From the NCBI GenBank assembly GCA_014729315.1, contig WJKD01000973.1, positions 1 through 14,553 on the forward strand: 14,553 nt of DNA. The letters run 5' to 3'. The translations under genes were made by a program, and so were the position numbers. A model generated the notes under the pieces. The model was given only the letters and a program-made list of their open reading frames with translations, made no database searches and was not told where the DNA came from. The stretch is from Promethearchaeota archaeon. Its GTDB lineage: Archaea; Asgardarchaeota; Lokiarchaeia; Sigynarchaeales; SOKP01. This document shows, piece after piece, positions 1-7,344 of the stretch (its first letter is position 1; every line of letters starts with the position of its first letter).

Positions 1-1086
1 GTTGCTCGGGAATCAATCGTTCTTCTTAAAAACCAAAACAAAATTCTCCCATTAAAAAAAAATTTAAATTCTATTGCCGTAATAGGTCCAAACTCGGACA
101 CTTTAGATTCTTTAATCGGTGAATACTACGGAACGCCTTCAACTTATGTTACACCATTACAAGGAATAAGAAATAAAGTGGCACCTAATACAAAAATTTT
201 TTATTCTAAAGGATGTGATCACCTCGGGGATTCTAAAGAAGAGTTTAAAAATGCGAAAACTCTGGCAGAAAGATCAGACATTGTAATAATGTTCATGGGT
301 CTAACGGGACAAATAGAGGGAGAGGAGGGATATGTTACTGGACCACTTGTGGGCGATAGAAAAGAACTCTCATTACCTAAAATTCAACAAGAACTACTTA
401 GACATATTTTTCAAACGGGAAAACCGATAATTTTAGTTCTTTTAAGCGGTGGATGCCTATCAGTGCCTTTTTCTAAAGAGAATGTACCCGCTATCCTTCA
501 AGCGTGGTACCCAGGAGAAGAAGGTGGAAGTGCTATTGCGGATGTAATTTTTGGAGACTTTAATCCTTCTGGAAAATTGCCCATAACATTTTATAATTCA
601 GTTGATCAATTGCCCGATTTCAAGGATTATAAAATGCTTAATAGAACCTATCGATATTTAAATGAAAATCCTTTGTTTCCTTTCGGTTTTGGATTAAGTT
701 ATACGTCTTTTGAATATAGCGATTTTAAAATATCTCCATTGGAATTATCTAAAGAGGATGAGATCCAAATCAGCGTAGATGTTCTGAATATTGGTAAGCA
801 ACCTGGTCAAGAAATCGTCCAGTTATATCTTAAAAAATTAGAATCGAAAAATCGTATACCACTCATTGAACTAAAAGGATTCAAAAAAATCTATTTGAAA
901 AGAGGAGAAATGAAAAAAGTGTCCTTTATGCTTACTTCAGATCAATATTCTATTGTTAACGAAGAAGGAAATCGTATTATAGAATCAGGGATATATCGCA
1001 TATTTATTGGAGGATGCCAACCTGACACTCCATTCTCAAAGTGTTTAAAAAAAAGTTTTGAAATAACTTTCAATAAAAACCTGTGA
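1..1086 (+). CDS. GH3 family glycoside hydrolase, C-terminal part (5' end outside window)
   Basis: The reading frame is open from base 1, so the gene starts upstream; the GTG at 178 is an internal codon, not the start. The visible 361 residues hold the GH3 C-terminal alpha/beta domain and a fibronectin III-like domain. The first residues read VARESIVLLKN, then LPL and IAVIGPNSD, the classic entry to the GH3 C domain. A GLTGQIEGEEG segment (codons about 100-110) followed by GDR carries the region of the general acid/base glutamate and resembles beta-xylosidase/beta-glucosidase type GH3 enzymes. FPFGFGLSYTSFEYS marks the switch to the Fn3-like domain, which includes GQEIVQLYL and ELKGFKKIYL. 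GH3 enzymes release terminal beta-linked glucose, xylose or related sugars. The nucleophile domain and any signal peptide lie outside the window, so exact substrate and location are unknown. It converges on the next gene. Confidence 0.93.
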   Translation, partial: VARESIVLLKNQNKILPLKKNLNSIAVIGPNSDTLDSLIGEYYGTPSTYVTPLQGIRNKVAPNTKIFYSKGCDHLGDSKEEFKNAKTLAERSDIVIMFMGLTGQIEGEEGYVTGPLVGDRKELSLPKIQQELLRHIFQTGKPIILVLLSGGCLSVPFSKENVPAILQAWYPGEEGGSAIADVIFGDFNPSGKLPITFYNSVDQLPDFKDYKMLNRTYRYLNENPLFPFGFGLSYTSFEYSDFKISPLELSKEDEIQISVDVLNIGKQPGQEIVQLYLKKLESKNRIPLIELKGFKKIYLKRGEMKKVSFMLTSDQYSIVNEEGNRIIESGIYRIFIGGCQPDTPFSKCLKKSFEITFNKNL

Positions 1087-1113
1087 TTTATTCTAGAAGT
1101 ATTAGTTTTTCTT

Positions 1114-1132
1114 ATTTATTCCTTGAATAAAT
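1114..1132. terminator. AT-rich hairpin between convergent genes
   Basis: A perfect 8-bp inverted repeat, ATTTATTC then CTT then GAATAAAT, sits in the 61-bp gap between the GH3 stop and the stop of the opposite gene. A T-rich stretch (TTTTTCTTATTT) just before it on the + strand could end GH3 transcription the archaeal way. The hairpin has only one G-C pair, so it may be a weak bidirectional terminator or chance in AT-rich DNA. Confidence 0.35.
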
Positions 1133-1147
1133 CTATAATGTGAAGAC

Positions 1148-2200
1148 TTAAGGAAATAAGACTTGATTAAGCCTAAATCCTCCCATTACAGAAATTATCA
1201 TTCCGAAAATTATTGATCCTAAAAAGAGATAAAATGCGAATCTTGAAATATTAATGTGAAGCGTTCTTCCCTTTTCTGTTCGATGAAGTTTTGGATGTCC
1301 TAATATACCGCCACTCACTAATACAATCATAGTAATGAGACTAACCATTCCGTGTATCGAATAGAAAACTGCGCCTCTTTCGATAAATGTGGCTATAATC
1401 CAATATAAAAATGAGATCATACTAAATGCAACGAATAACAACGAGAAAATTATATGAAATCGAAGATTGATAAAATTAGGTAGTTTCTTAAACTCCGTTT
1501 TTTGAGGCATGAATTTATAGCCAGAGATAAGAGATAATCCTCCAAAGATAAAAGTTAACGCAAACAAATACGCGTGAGTAATCCAATTAGAAAAGTTTGT
1601 CCTCATAGCGTTGTCACTCCAACCCCGTTCCTCCCAATATCCGACATAATCATAGTTCACTATCTTTATCTCCACAATCCATTTAACCCATTTGTAACCG
1701 TAATGGTCGGGAGTAACCAACCTTACTGGGAATCCTTGTTCCTTAGGAAGTCTCTTTCCATTCATTTTAAATGCAAGTAAAATATTGTCGGCTTCTGCTT
1801 CTTCTAAATTTAGCGAATCTGAGTAATAGTCTTCGGCGATAAATACTACATCGTACGCCCCGTTCTTTACATCCGCCATATCCAAAATTTCAATTAATGG
1901 AATTCCTTCCCATTCCGCAGTGCCGTAGGGTCCCTCTACACATTCTAATGTAGCGACCTCTTTTTTAGAATCCAAATCGGTGAAGTTATCATAATTAAAA
2001 GATATTTTATTGTGAATTTTCCCTGAAATTTGTAATGTCCAATCGTCTTGATCAATATTAGGTACTCTTCCTTTTTGAAGTTCGAAAAATTGATCGTTTG
2101 GAGTAATAAAGATCCTTGAGAGATGAATTATACCGACTAAAAGAAGCGGAATAGTAAGAAGAAATATAAAACCTACGAATTTCAAGTTTGATTTTCTCAT
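1148..2200 (-). CDS. Membrane molybdopterin oxidoreductase fused to a cytochrome b-like domain (YedY-YedZ-like)
   Basis: The 350-residue protein has an N-terminal membrane anchor (about 8-30), a sulfite oxidase/YedY-type molybdopterin-binding domain (about 45-190) and four C-terminal membrane segments (about 207-227, 247-272, 282-302, 318-340). The Moco domain shows TLECVEGPYG with Cys87 at the place of the molybdenum-ligating cysteine, WEGIPL, then FPVRLVTPDHYGYKWVKW and a YWEERGWSD end typical of the family. Positive residues (MRKSNLK; KTEFKK; HPKLHRTEKGR) put the Moco domain outside the cytoplasm. Histidines in or next to the membrane segments (H209, H249, H283, H302, H306, H315) could ligate heme b. 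It looks like a one-chain version of the YedY catalytic subunit plus YedZ heme subunit. No twin-arginine motif is present, although exported Moco enzymes normally use Tat. Its substrate (sulfite, S-oxide or other) cannot be told. A 192-bp gap with its own TATA box suggests independent transcription. Confidence 0.82.
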   Translation of the reverse strand: MRKSNLKFVGFIFLLTIPLLLVGIIHLSRIFITPNDQFFELQKGRVPNIDQDDWTLQISGKIHNKISFNYDNFTDLDSKKEVATLECVEGPYGTAEWEGIPLIEILDMADVKNGAYDVVFIAEDYYSDSLNLEEAEADNILLAFKMNGKRLPKEQGFPVRLVTPDHYGYKWVKWIVEIKIVNYDYVGYWEERGWSDNAMRTNFSNWITHAYLFALTFIFGGLSLISGYKFMPQKTEFKKLPNFINLRFHIIFSLLFVAFSMISFLYWIIATFIERGAVFYSIHGMVSLITMIVLVSGGILGHPKLHRTEKGRTLHINISRFAFYLFLGSIIFGMIISVMGGFRLNQVLFP

Positions 2201-2260
2201 ATCCGTGAAATATTTTCAATTTTAATAAATTGGAACAAGTAAAAGAATTAAAAAGTCCCT

Positions 2261-2268
2261 CTTATAAA
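2261..2268 (-). promoter_or_regulatory. TATA box for the Moco/cytochrome b gene
   Basis: Read on the minus strand the sequence is TTTATAAG, a good archaeal TATA box. It lies about 60 bp before the ATG at 2200, which predicts a short leader of about 35 nt. No clear Shine-Dalgarno precedes the ATG. Position and sequence are seen; promoter activity is inferred. Confidence 0.5.
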
Positions 2269-2280
2269 TTAAAGCTACAT

Positions 2281-2318
2281 TGATTAGAAATAAGAAAAAG
2301 ATTTCAAATCAATTTGAA
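2281..2318 (-). terminator. Hairpin plus T-rich tail ending the AOR/decarboxylase operon
   Basis: About 75 bp after the stop of the decarboxylase gene there is a near-perfect palindrome, TTCAAATCAATTTGAA (2303-2318). On the minus strand it is followed directly by CTTTTTCTTATTTC. This hairpin plus T-rich tail would separate the operon transcript from the Moco gene further on. The stem is AT-rich, so T-tract termination alone may suffice. Confidence 0.4.
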
Positions 2319-2392
2319 TTAATAAATAAAATATATTTCAATTAAGTTTTTTGATTCTACTTTAGTGCAATCAAGTTATGAATAAAAATGTT

Positions 2393-3580
2393 TTAAAGAT
2401 TTGAACCGATGGATTTAATAAATCTATTCTTAATATCGATCACAGAGTAAGGAATTAGTGGCATCTTTGTATAATGATCTGAGACGATAAGGTGAAAAAA
2501 GAAAGGACCTTCATTTTCTAAAGCGTAAGTTAAATTCCTTTCTAATTCCTTTTTCTCAGAGATTACCATCATTTTTGATTTTGGAAACCCATGAGCATGA
2601 GCAACGCTGCTTAAATTAGTACCATTTGAAGCATAAGTTTTAGTGTTACCAGTTGATCCCCATACTCCGTTATCCAAGAGAAATAATATTAAATTTTTTG
2701 GTCTTTTTGTTCCTACTATCGATAAAGAACCAGAATTCATCAAAAGACCGCCGTCTCCTTCAAAGCAGACGATCTTTTGGTCCATACCTTCAGATGCTAG
2801 AGCTAAGCCCAAAGCTAGTGTATAAGAATGACCAAGACAAGAGGTTAAATAAAAATTTCTTTCTCTGTCCTTAAGATGATAGACTTCTCTACTTGGATGT
2901 CCTAAATTTGCCACTACAAGTTCCTTAGTTAATTTTTTCATAACGATAGAGATAGCTTCGTATCTACTCATTGAAGTTTTTAGTCTGTCGCCAGAAATAT
3001 TGATTTTATTTAGTTTTCTGTAGGACGTGTCATTATTTTCTATTCTTTTGGGAGCCTTTTCGTAGTTTGGTTTGACTAATATAGCTACATTTAGGCCTTT
3101 TTCGTATGATCTTAAAATTGTTCGAAATTCTTCGAGGTCAGATTTATTGTTTACATAACAGTATTTGAAACCACATAGTTCTAGGATATGTTCAGTTTTG
3201 GAGCCGACTGGTTTTTGTGCCTCAATTTTTTCTTCTTTTCTCCCCCGGTGACTAATAATCAATAAATTTGGGATATTATATGAACCTTCAAGTTTACTGT
3301 TTAAGGAAAGCATTTGTGTGACCATGTTTCCGAGCCCTTGGTTCTGAATTACCATTGCTGTTTTTCTCCCCCCCAAGGTGGCTCCAGCGTTTATAGAAAC
3401 TCCACTCTCCTCTCTAACTAATGGAATATGAATTAATGATTTTGAATCTTCCCGAATTGTGTTTCCATCAAAATCTTCTAATTGTTGAATGAAATCAATG
3501 TTATGTGAGCATGGAAGTGTCGAGTAAAAATCAATTCCATGTTCATTACATAATTTAAATATTTCTCTGTAAATCCCCAT
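2393..3580 (-). CDS. Fused sulfopyruvate decarboxylase-like ThDP enzyme (ComD-ComE type)
   Basis: In methanogens sulfopyruvate decarboxylase (ComDE) turns sulfopyruvate into sulfoacetaldehyde and CO2 during coenzyme M synthesis. Both halves are in one 395-residue chain here. The N-terminal ComD-like half (1-175) has HIPLVREESGVSINAGA with the cofactor-activating glutamate at 57/58, the MVIQNQGLGN segment, and IISHRGRKEEKIEAQKPVG (109-126), the ComD signature. The C-terminal ComE-like half (about 203-395) has NLGHPSREVYHLKDR, the ThDP/Mg motif starting GDGGLLMNSGSL (275-286) with its closing Asn304, and LLDNGVWGSTGN. Phosphonopyruvate decarboxylases are relatives of similar fused length, but their corresponding motifs (NNGAHDS..GG) differ, so ComDE-like is preferred. 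The gene follows the LarA-like gene after 48 bp. With the AOR upstream, the aldehyde product has an obvious oxidase. The exact 2-oxoacid is not proven. Confidence 0.83.
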   Translation of the reverse strand: MGIYREIFKLCNEHGIDFYSTLPCSHNIDFIQQLEDFDGNTIREDSKSLIHIPLVREESGVSINAGATLGGRKTAMVIQNQGLGNMVTQMLSLNSKLEGSYNIPNLLIISHRGRKEEKIEAQKPVGSKTEHILELCGFKYCYVNNKSDLEEFRTILRSYEKGLNVAILVKPNYEKAPKRIENNDTSYRKLNKINISGDRLKTSMSRYEAISIVMKKLTKELVVANLGHPSREVYHLKDRERNFYLTSCLGHSYTLALGLALASEGMDQKIVCFEGDGGLLMNSGSLSIVGTKRPKNLILFLLDNGVWGSTGNTKTYASNGTNLSSVAHAHGFPKSKMMVISEKKELERNLTYALENEGPFFFHLIVSDHYTKMPLIPYSVIDIKNRFIKSIGSNL

Positions 3581-3628
3581 AAAAAATTCTAAAAGTCTAG
3601 TTTTGTTTAAAAAAATAGTGGAAATTAT

Positions 3629-4891
3629 CTAAATTTTTCGGTTCTCGCCCCAAATTTCTTCCGAATTTGTTAAAAAACCATCAGCATCAAATTCAAGTTG
3701 CTCCTCATTTTTCATAAAATTTAATATTTCGGTTTTTTCGACTTCCTTAAAGAGAGCTTCGGAAACTATCAATTTCTCTAATTCCAATGTGTTTTTAATC
3801 CATACTAATTTAAATGTCGATAAATTATCTTTTCCGAAGAGATCGAACACATTTTCCAAGACTTTCATATCATTCTTAAAAAAAATTGGAATTTTTGGAG
3901 AATCAGTTCGGTAAGCAGTAAGGGCATTTAAATAAGTTTGCGTAAAATCAATTTTATCCACTAATCTTTTAGTAGTGAAATCTGCTAACCCGATACCTTG
4001 CGCATTCCCATGTGTTTCTTTGCTCAAATCGCGTACGAAAAGCCATTGAACCCTCGTTTTAGATCCTGGTTTCCTTCCTGTTACCATAGTATCCATTCCA
4101 GTTCCAAAAATATTTTTACCCATCTCGTCTACAATAAGTAAGTCAATGTCGTTAAACGGAAGTTTTTCAGTTAAATTTTTATATCTCTTAAGTAGTTTTG
4201 GTTCTTTTGTAGAAAATTCTGCCGGAGATAATATATGTATTTCTGAAATTTCGTTGTGATTATTTTGAATCAAACCTATTCCACATAATATTGGGAGCTT
4301 TTTAATAATTATTTTCATTAAAGAATCTACTACTTTTCGCCAAGAATGACGATCGATTAACCTATGATAATTTTTCGCTCCTTTATGCTTTCCAAGTCCA
4401 ACAACACACATTTTACTGAGGCCGCTTTCGACCTCTCCAATAAATTTAGAATGGTTTTTTATTCTGTTAATAAGGATTATTTTATCTGCTGAAGCAGCAA
4501 ATTTATCCACGTATATAGGCGAACCAAATTCGTTTTTCGCTATTTCAGTAACTTCCATGCTGGCTTTAATAGGACATCCTATGCGTTCTTCAGTTATTCC
4601 ATACTCTTGAAGGATCCTGATCTGCCCTTGGGCAGTAGCTCCACCATGACTACCCATTGCGGGAAAAACAAAAGGAAGCCCGCCTGATTTTTTTATATAT
4701 TTTACTAAAACTTTTAGTATTATGTCTTGGTCTTTAATTCCCCGTGAACTTCCTGTAATCGCAACTGTGTCTTTTGGATTAATAAAGGCTTTTAAATTAA
4801 ATTTCTCCAGCTTCTTTTTTATTATTGGTTCTATTTGATTAATTGAAGATAATTTGATTTCTTGGCGAACACACCGGATTTTCGGAAACAT
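3629..4891 (-). CDS. LarA-family (DUF2088) nickel-pincer racemase/epimerase-like protein
   Basis: This 420-residue protein belongs to the lactate racemase (LarA) superfamily, whose characterised members racemise or epimerise 2-hydroxyacids with a nickel-pincer nucleotide. Recognisable blocks are GSSRGI (47-52), PAMGSHGGATAQGQ (77-90), INRIKNHSKF (141-150), ESGLSKMCVVGLGKHKGA (155-172) and VDEMGKNIFGTGMD (254-267). By eye, His82 and His147 match the metal-site histidines of LarA, and Lys160 or a nearby lysine would carry the cofactor; these assignments are inferred. Length matches the family. Start: ATG at 4891 without a clear Shine-Dalgarno, 59 bp after the AOR stop. Context suggests it feeds the right stereoisomer of a hydroxyacid into the pathway of the decarboxylase downstream. 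No larB, larC or larE cofactor genes are in the window, so they must lie elsewhere or this branch works differently. Substrate unknown. Confidence 0.82.
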   Translation of the reverse strand: MFPKIRCVRQEIKLSSINQIEPIIKKKLEKFNLKAFINPKDTVAITGSSRGIKDQDIILKVLVKYIKKSGGLPFVFPAMGSHGGATAQGQIRILQEYGITEERIGCPIKASMEVTEIAKNEFGSPIYVDKFAASADKIILINRIKNHSKFIGEVESGLSKMCVVGLGKHKGAKNYHRLIDRHSWRKVVDSLMKIIIKKLPILCGIGLIQNNHNEISEIHILSPAEFSTKEPKLLKRYKNLTEKLPFNDIDLLIVDEMGKNIFGTGMDTMVTGRKPGSKTRVQWLFVRDLSKETHGNAQGIGLADFTTKRLVDKIDFTQTYLNALTAYRTDSPKIPIFFKNDMKVLENVFDLFGKDNLSTFKLVWIKNTLELEKLIVSEALFKEVEKTEILNFMKNEEQLEFDADGFLTNSEEIWGENRKI

Positions 4892-4930
4892 TTTTGTCTC
4901 GTGGTTCTATTCTTTTTTTTTAATTAAAAG

Positions 4931-4951
4931 TTAATCGATTTCTTATTAACT
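4931..4951. repeat. Small inverted repeat after the AOR stop codon
   Basis: GTTAAT and ATTAAC (6-bp perfect arms, 9-nt loop) flank the AOR stop codon. On the minus strand a T/A-rich stretch follows (CTTTTAATTAAAAAAAA). It might be a processing or attenuation site between AOR and the LarA-like gene, or chance in AT-rich DNA. Confidence 0.2.
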
Positions 4952-6783
4952 TAGAATATATTTGAAATTCCTAATTCTTTAAGTTTTTTATCTTTAGGAA
5001 TACCATTGAGATTCCATTCCATTAAAGAGTAGTAATCATCAAGTAGCGCGTTAAGGTCTACGGTTTGGCCTTTACTGGCTCCTTTAGGCATCGGTTCCTC
5101 CAAGAATCTTTTTGGTAAAATGTCATTCTTTCGGGTAAATCCGATCTGTACGTTATAAAGTCTTTCTAAATTGATGATTCTCTCGGCGACTTCGTTAAGA
5201 TCATTAATTCCAAAATCTAAACCCGTCACAGCAGAAAAAGCATTAGCTTGATCCTCAAGAGAGATACCTGCTCTCATGGTAGAACATAAACCGATGGAGT
5301 CCACCAATGCCATACTAAACTGATGTGTCTTTTCCAATTGTCCCTTTCCTTCTATTTCAAAACGATTTCCCGCCGCAAGTTCCATCCCAAAAGTAGTAGC
5401 GTACATATGATGTGCTCCTTTTGGAGAGGTCGCGTAGGTTAATGCCATAGCTTTTGCTCCTCTCGGATCGTATACCGGAAATGATTGCCCTTTCGAATGT
5501 ACTGCTAAATCTTCTATACATAAATTTTTTGCCGCTTTAGCAACTCCTCGTGCTAAGACATTTCCGATTCCTTCTCTTTTTCCGATTTTTTCTAAAACTT
5601 GAAGTAAAGCTTTATCGTTACCGAATGTAAGTTCAATTCCATCAGTGTCAGCTTTATTAATCCTCCCTTTTTCGTATGCTTCCATAAGCATCGAAACGCA
5701 AGCACCCGCATTAATTGTGTCAAATCCGTAGGTGTCGCATATTTCTGCAGCTTTCATTATCGTTTCCCATCTGCTTATGCCACAGTTAGAACCGAGCATC
5801 CCTACTGTTTCGAATTCAGGTCCTTCCATTTGTATTTTTTCGTTCTCAATAGATGTTGTGTAAGTCCATTTGCCACAAGCTATTGGGCACCCAAAACATG
5901 AGCTATCGCCGGATATGATCTTATCACGCATTTCTTTTCCTTCAAGCTTGTATCCTTCTTCAAAATAGCCTTCAGAATAATTTCGTGTAACCCAAAAGCC
6001 TGCGTTGTTTATCCTTTCAACGAGTTCCATCGTACCATACTGTCTTCGTATTTCACCTGCTGAAGAATCCCTAAGACTTTGAATCAGTTTTTTACTTAAC
6101 TTGATAACCTCGCTTTTATCTGAAACAATTACATCTTTAGAACCGCTAATAGCAATTCCCTTAAGCATTTTTGATCCCATGACTGCACCTGAGCCTCCTC
6201 GACCAAATTCTCGATATAATCCAGCAGTAATACACGCGTAATTTACTAATCTTTCCCCTGCTGGACCGATGACAGCTATTTGTATGGTTTTATCATCTCC
6301 CAACTCTTTTCGGATCATCGCTTCGCTCTTAGGAATCAATTCGCCCCATATATGTTTAGCGGATCTTAATTCTATTTCGGTGTTATTTATCCATAGATAA
6401 AGGGGCTCCTCCGCTTTCCCTTCGACGATTAAGCCATCATATCCTGAAAATTTTAGTTCGGGACCAAAATGACCTCCACAAAGAGCATAAGAATAGCTAT
6501 TTGTTAACGGTGATTTGAATGTAACACAGATCTTATTATTACCAGGAATCATTGTTCCAGACAAGGGACCGTTCATGAAGACGAGCTTATTTTCGGCACT
6601 AAGAGGATCTGTTGAGGGTGGAACCTCTGTTGCAAGAAAATACGCTCCCAAACCTCGTCCACCTAAATATTTCTTCCATACATCTAAACCAATTTCTTCC
6701 GAGCTGATTTCTTTAGTAGTGAGATTTACTCTTAGAACTTTTCCAACCATTCCATATAGCTTATCCACTCTTATCAACTCCAT
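4951..6783 (-). CDS. Tungsten-type aldehyde:ferredoxin oxidoreductase (AOR family)
   Basis: AOR family enzymes oxidise aldehydes to carboxylic acids and pass two electrons to ferredoxin, using a tungsto-bispterin and one [4Fe-4S] cluster. The 610-residue length matches the family. Seen are the N-terminal strand GKVLRVNLTTKEIS (14-27), YLGGRGLGAY (39-48), NGPLSGT (71-77), the cofactor-domain segment EFGRGGSGAVMGSK (192-205), the cluster ligands Cys296-x2-Cys299-x3-Cys303, the EGPEFETVGMLGSNCGI block (320-336) and the fourth Cys at 500. Start choice is open. ATG at 6783 overlaps the ferredoxin gene by 23 bp. A GTG at 6768 has GGAG nine bases ahead and would cut the overlap to 8 bp. A Met at codon 12 (6750) gives the most usual AOR N-terminus. 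The overlap implies co-translation with the Fe-S subunit. The aldehyde is unknown; the decarboxylase and transaldolase nearby both plausibly make aldehydes. Confidence 0.95.
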   Translation of the reverse strand: MELIRVDKLYGMVGKVLRVNLTTKEISSEEIGLDVWKKYLGGRGLGAYFLATEVPPSTDPLSAENKLVFMNGPLSGTMIPGNNKICVTFKSPLTNSYSYALCGGHFGPELKFSGYDGLIVEGKAEEPLYLWINNTEIELRSAKHIWGELIPKSEAMIRKELGDDKTIQIAVIGPAGERLVNYACITAGLYREFGRGGSGAVMGSKMLKGIAISGSKDVIVSDKSEVIKLSKKLIQSLRDSSAGEIRRQYGTMELVERINNAGFWVTRNYSEGYFEEGYKLEGKEMRDKIISGDSSCFGCPIACGKWTYTTSIENEKIQMEGPEFETVGMLGSNCGISRWETIMKAAEICDTYGFDTINAGACVSMLMEAYEKGRINKADTDGIELTFGNDKALLQVLEKIGKREGIGNVLARGVAKAAKNLCIEDLAVHSKGQSFPVYDPRGAKAMALTYATSPKGAHHMYATTFGMELAAGNRFEIEGKGQLEKTHQFSMALVDSIGLCSTMRAGISLEDQANAFSAVTGLDFGINDLNEVAERIINLERLYNVQIGFTRKNDILPKRFLEEPMPKGASKGQTVDLNALLDDYYSLMEWNLNGIPKDKKLKELGISNIF

Positions 6784-7255
6784 CCTTTATCCATTGAGCT
6801 TCCTCTTCCACATAAATTGATCTACGAATATTTGCAGCTTTTTCAATCTCTAAAAATTGAACAGCATTTTCTGGGCAAATGTCCACGCACGCTGGTTCTC
6901 CACCACATAAATTACAAATAAGTACTAATTTTTCTGATGGATGCATCGTGGGGGCGGCGTAAGGACATTTTTCAATACACATTCGGCAACCTACACATTT
7001 TTCTTCATCAACCAATATGGCATGAGTACTAGGGTCCCTCGAAAGCGCTTCAAACTTACATGCCTTAATACAAGGGGCGTCTATGCATTGATGACAATAG
7101 GTTGCTATGTCCAATTGAGACTCGTGATCTCGAATAATGCGAATTCGGGCTTTAGTAGGGTTAGTGACTCCAAAATGAGTCATACTACATGCTTGTTCGC
7201 ATAATCTGCATCCTACGCATTTTTTGGGCTCGAAAACTAATACTTTTCTACTCAT
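6761..7255 (-). CDS. Four-[4Fe-4S] ferredoxin-like electron-transfer subunit of AOR
   Basis: The 164-residue protein has sixteen cysteines in four groups: C13-C16-C19-C23, C54-C57-C62-C66, C87-C90-C93-C97 and C114-C117-C123-C127. This is the polyferredoxin pattern of HycB/CooF-like and formate dehydrogenase beta-like subunits, wiring four [4Fe-4S] clusters. Similar proteins accompany AOR in several anaerobes and carry electrons from the tungsten enzyme to ferredoxin or other partners. There is no signal peptide or membrane segment, so it is cytoplasmic. It is the first gene of a probable operon with the overlapping AOR. The ATG at 7255 is supported by a TATA box about 25 bp upstream, giving a nearly leaderless transcript. 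The C-terminal tail after the last cysteine (128-164) shows no motif I recognise. Confidence 0.92.
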   Translation of the reverse strand: MSRKVLVFEPKKCVGCRLCEQACSMTHFGVTNPTKARIRIIRDHESQLDIATYCHQCIDAPCIKACKFEALSRDPSTHAILVDEEKCVGCRMCIEKCPYAAPTMHPSEKLVLICNLCGGEPACVDICPENAVQFLEIEKAANIRRSIYVEEEAQWIKDGVDKSG

Positions 7256-7274
7256 CTTTATCGATCTTTTTTTA

Positions 7275-7284
7275 CTATAAAATT
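7275..7284 (-). promoter_or_regulatory. TATA box for the ferredoxin-AOR operon
   Basis: On the minus strand the sequence is AATTTTATAG, centred about 25 bp before the ATG at 7255. That spacing places the transcription start at or next to the start codon, as in archaeal leaderless mRNAs. A second candidate (TTTTATAATA, about 7324-7333) lies further upstream, close to the transaldolase stop. Confidence 0.5.
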
Positions 7285-7344
7285 TTGAATTGAGATTAAA
7301 AAAATATTCTGATTTGAATATATTATTATAAAACGGAATTTGTC

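Noticed and set aside
178..180. GTG as the start of the GH3 gene
   Set aside because: The frame is open upstream to base 1 and encodes conserved GH3 sequence (RESIVLLKN, IAVIGPNSD), so this is an internal valine.
2393..3580. Phosphonopyruvate decarboxylase (phosphonate biosynthesis)
   Set aside because: The fused length fits, but the ISHRG..EKI.AQ.P.G and DNGVWGSTGN motifs match ComD/ComE better, and no PEP mutase gene is nearby. It remains a second choice.
4909..4926. T-run and TTAATTAA between AOR and LarA-like genes as an operon terminator
   Set aside because: On the transcribed strand it is an A-run rather than a T-run, so it does not resemble a terminator; it might be a weak internal promoter.
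6941..7204. 87-codon + strand frame opposite the ferredoxin gene
   Set aside because: It is the complement of the cysteine-cluster coding sequence, with no motif or promoter of its own.
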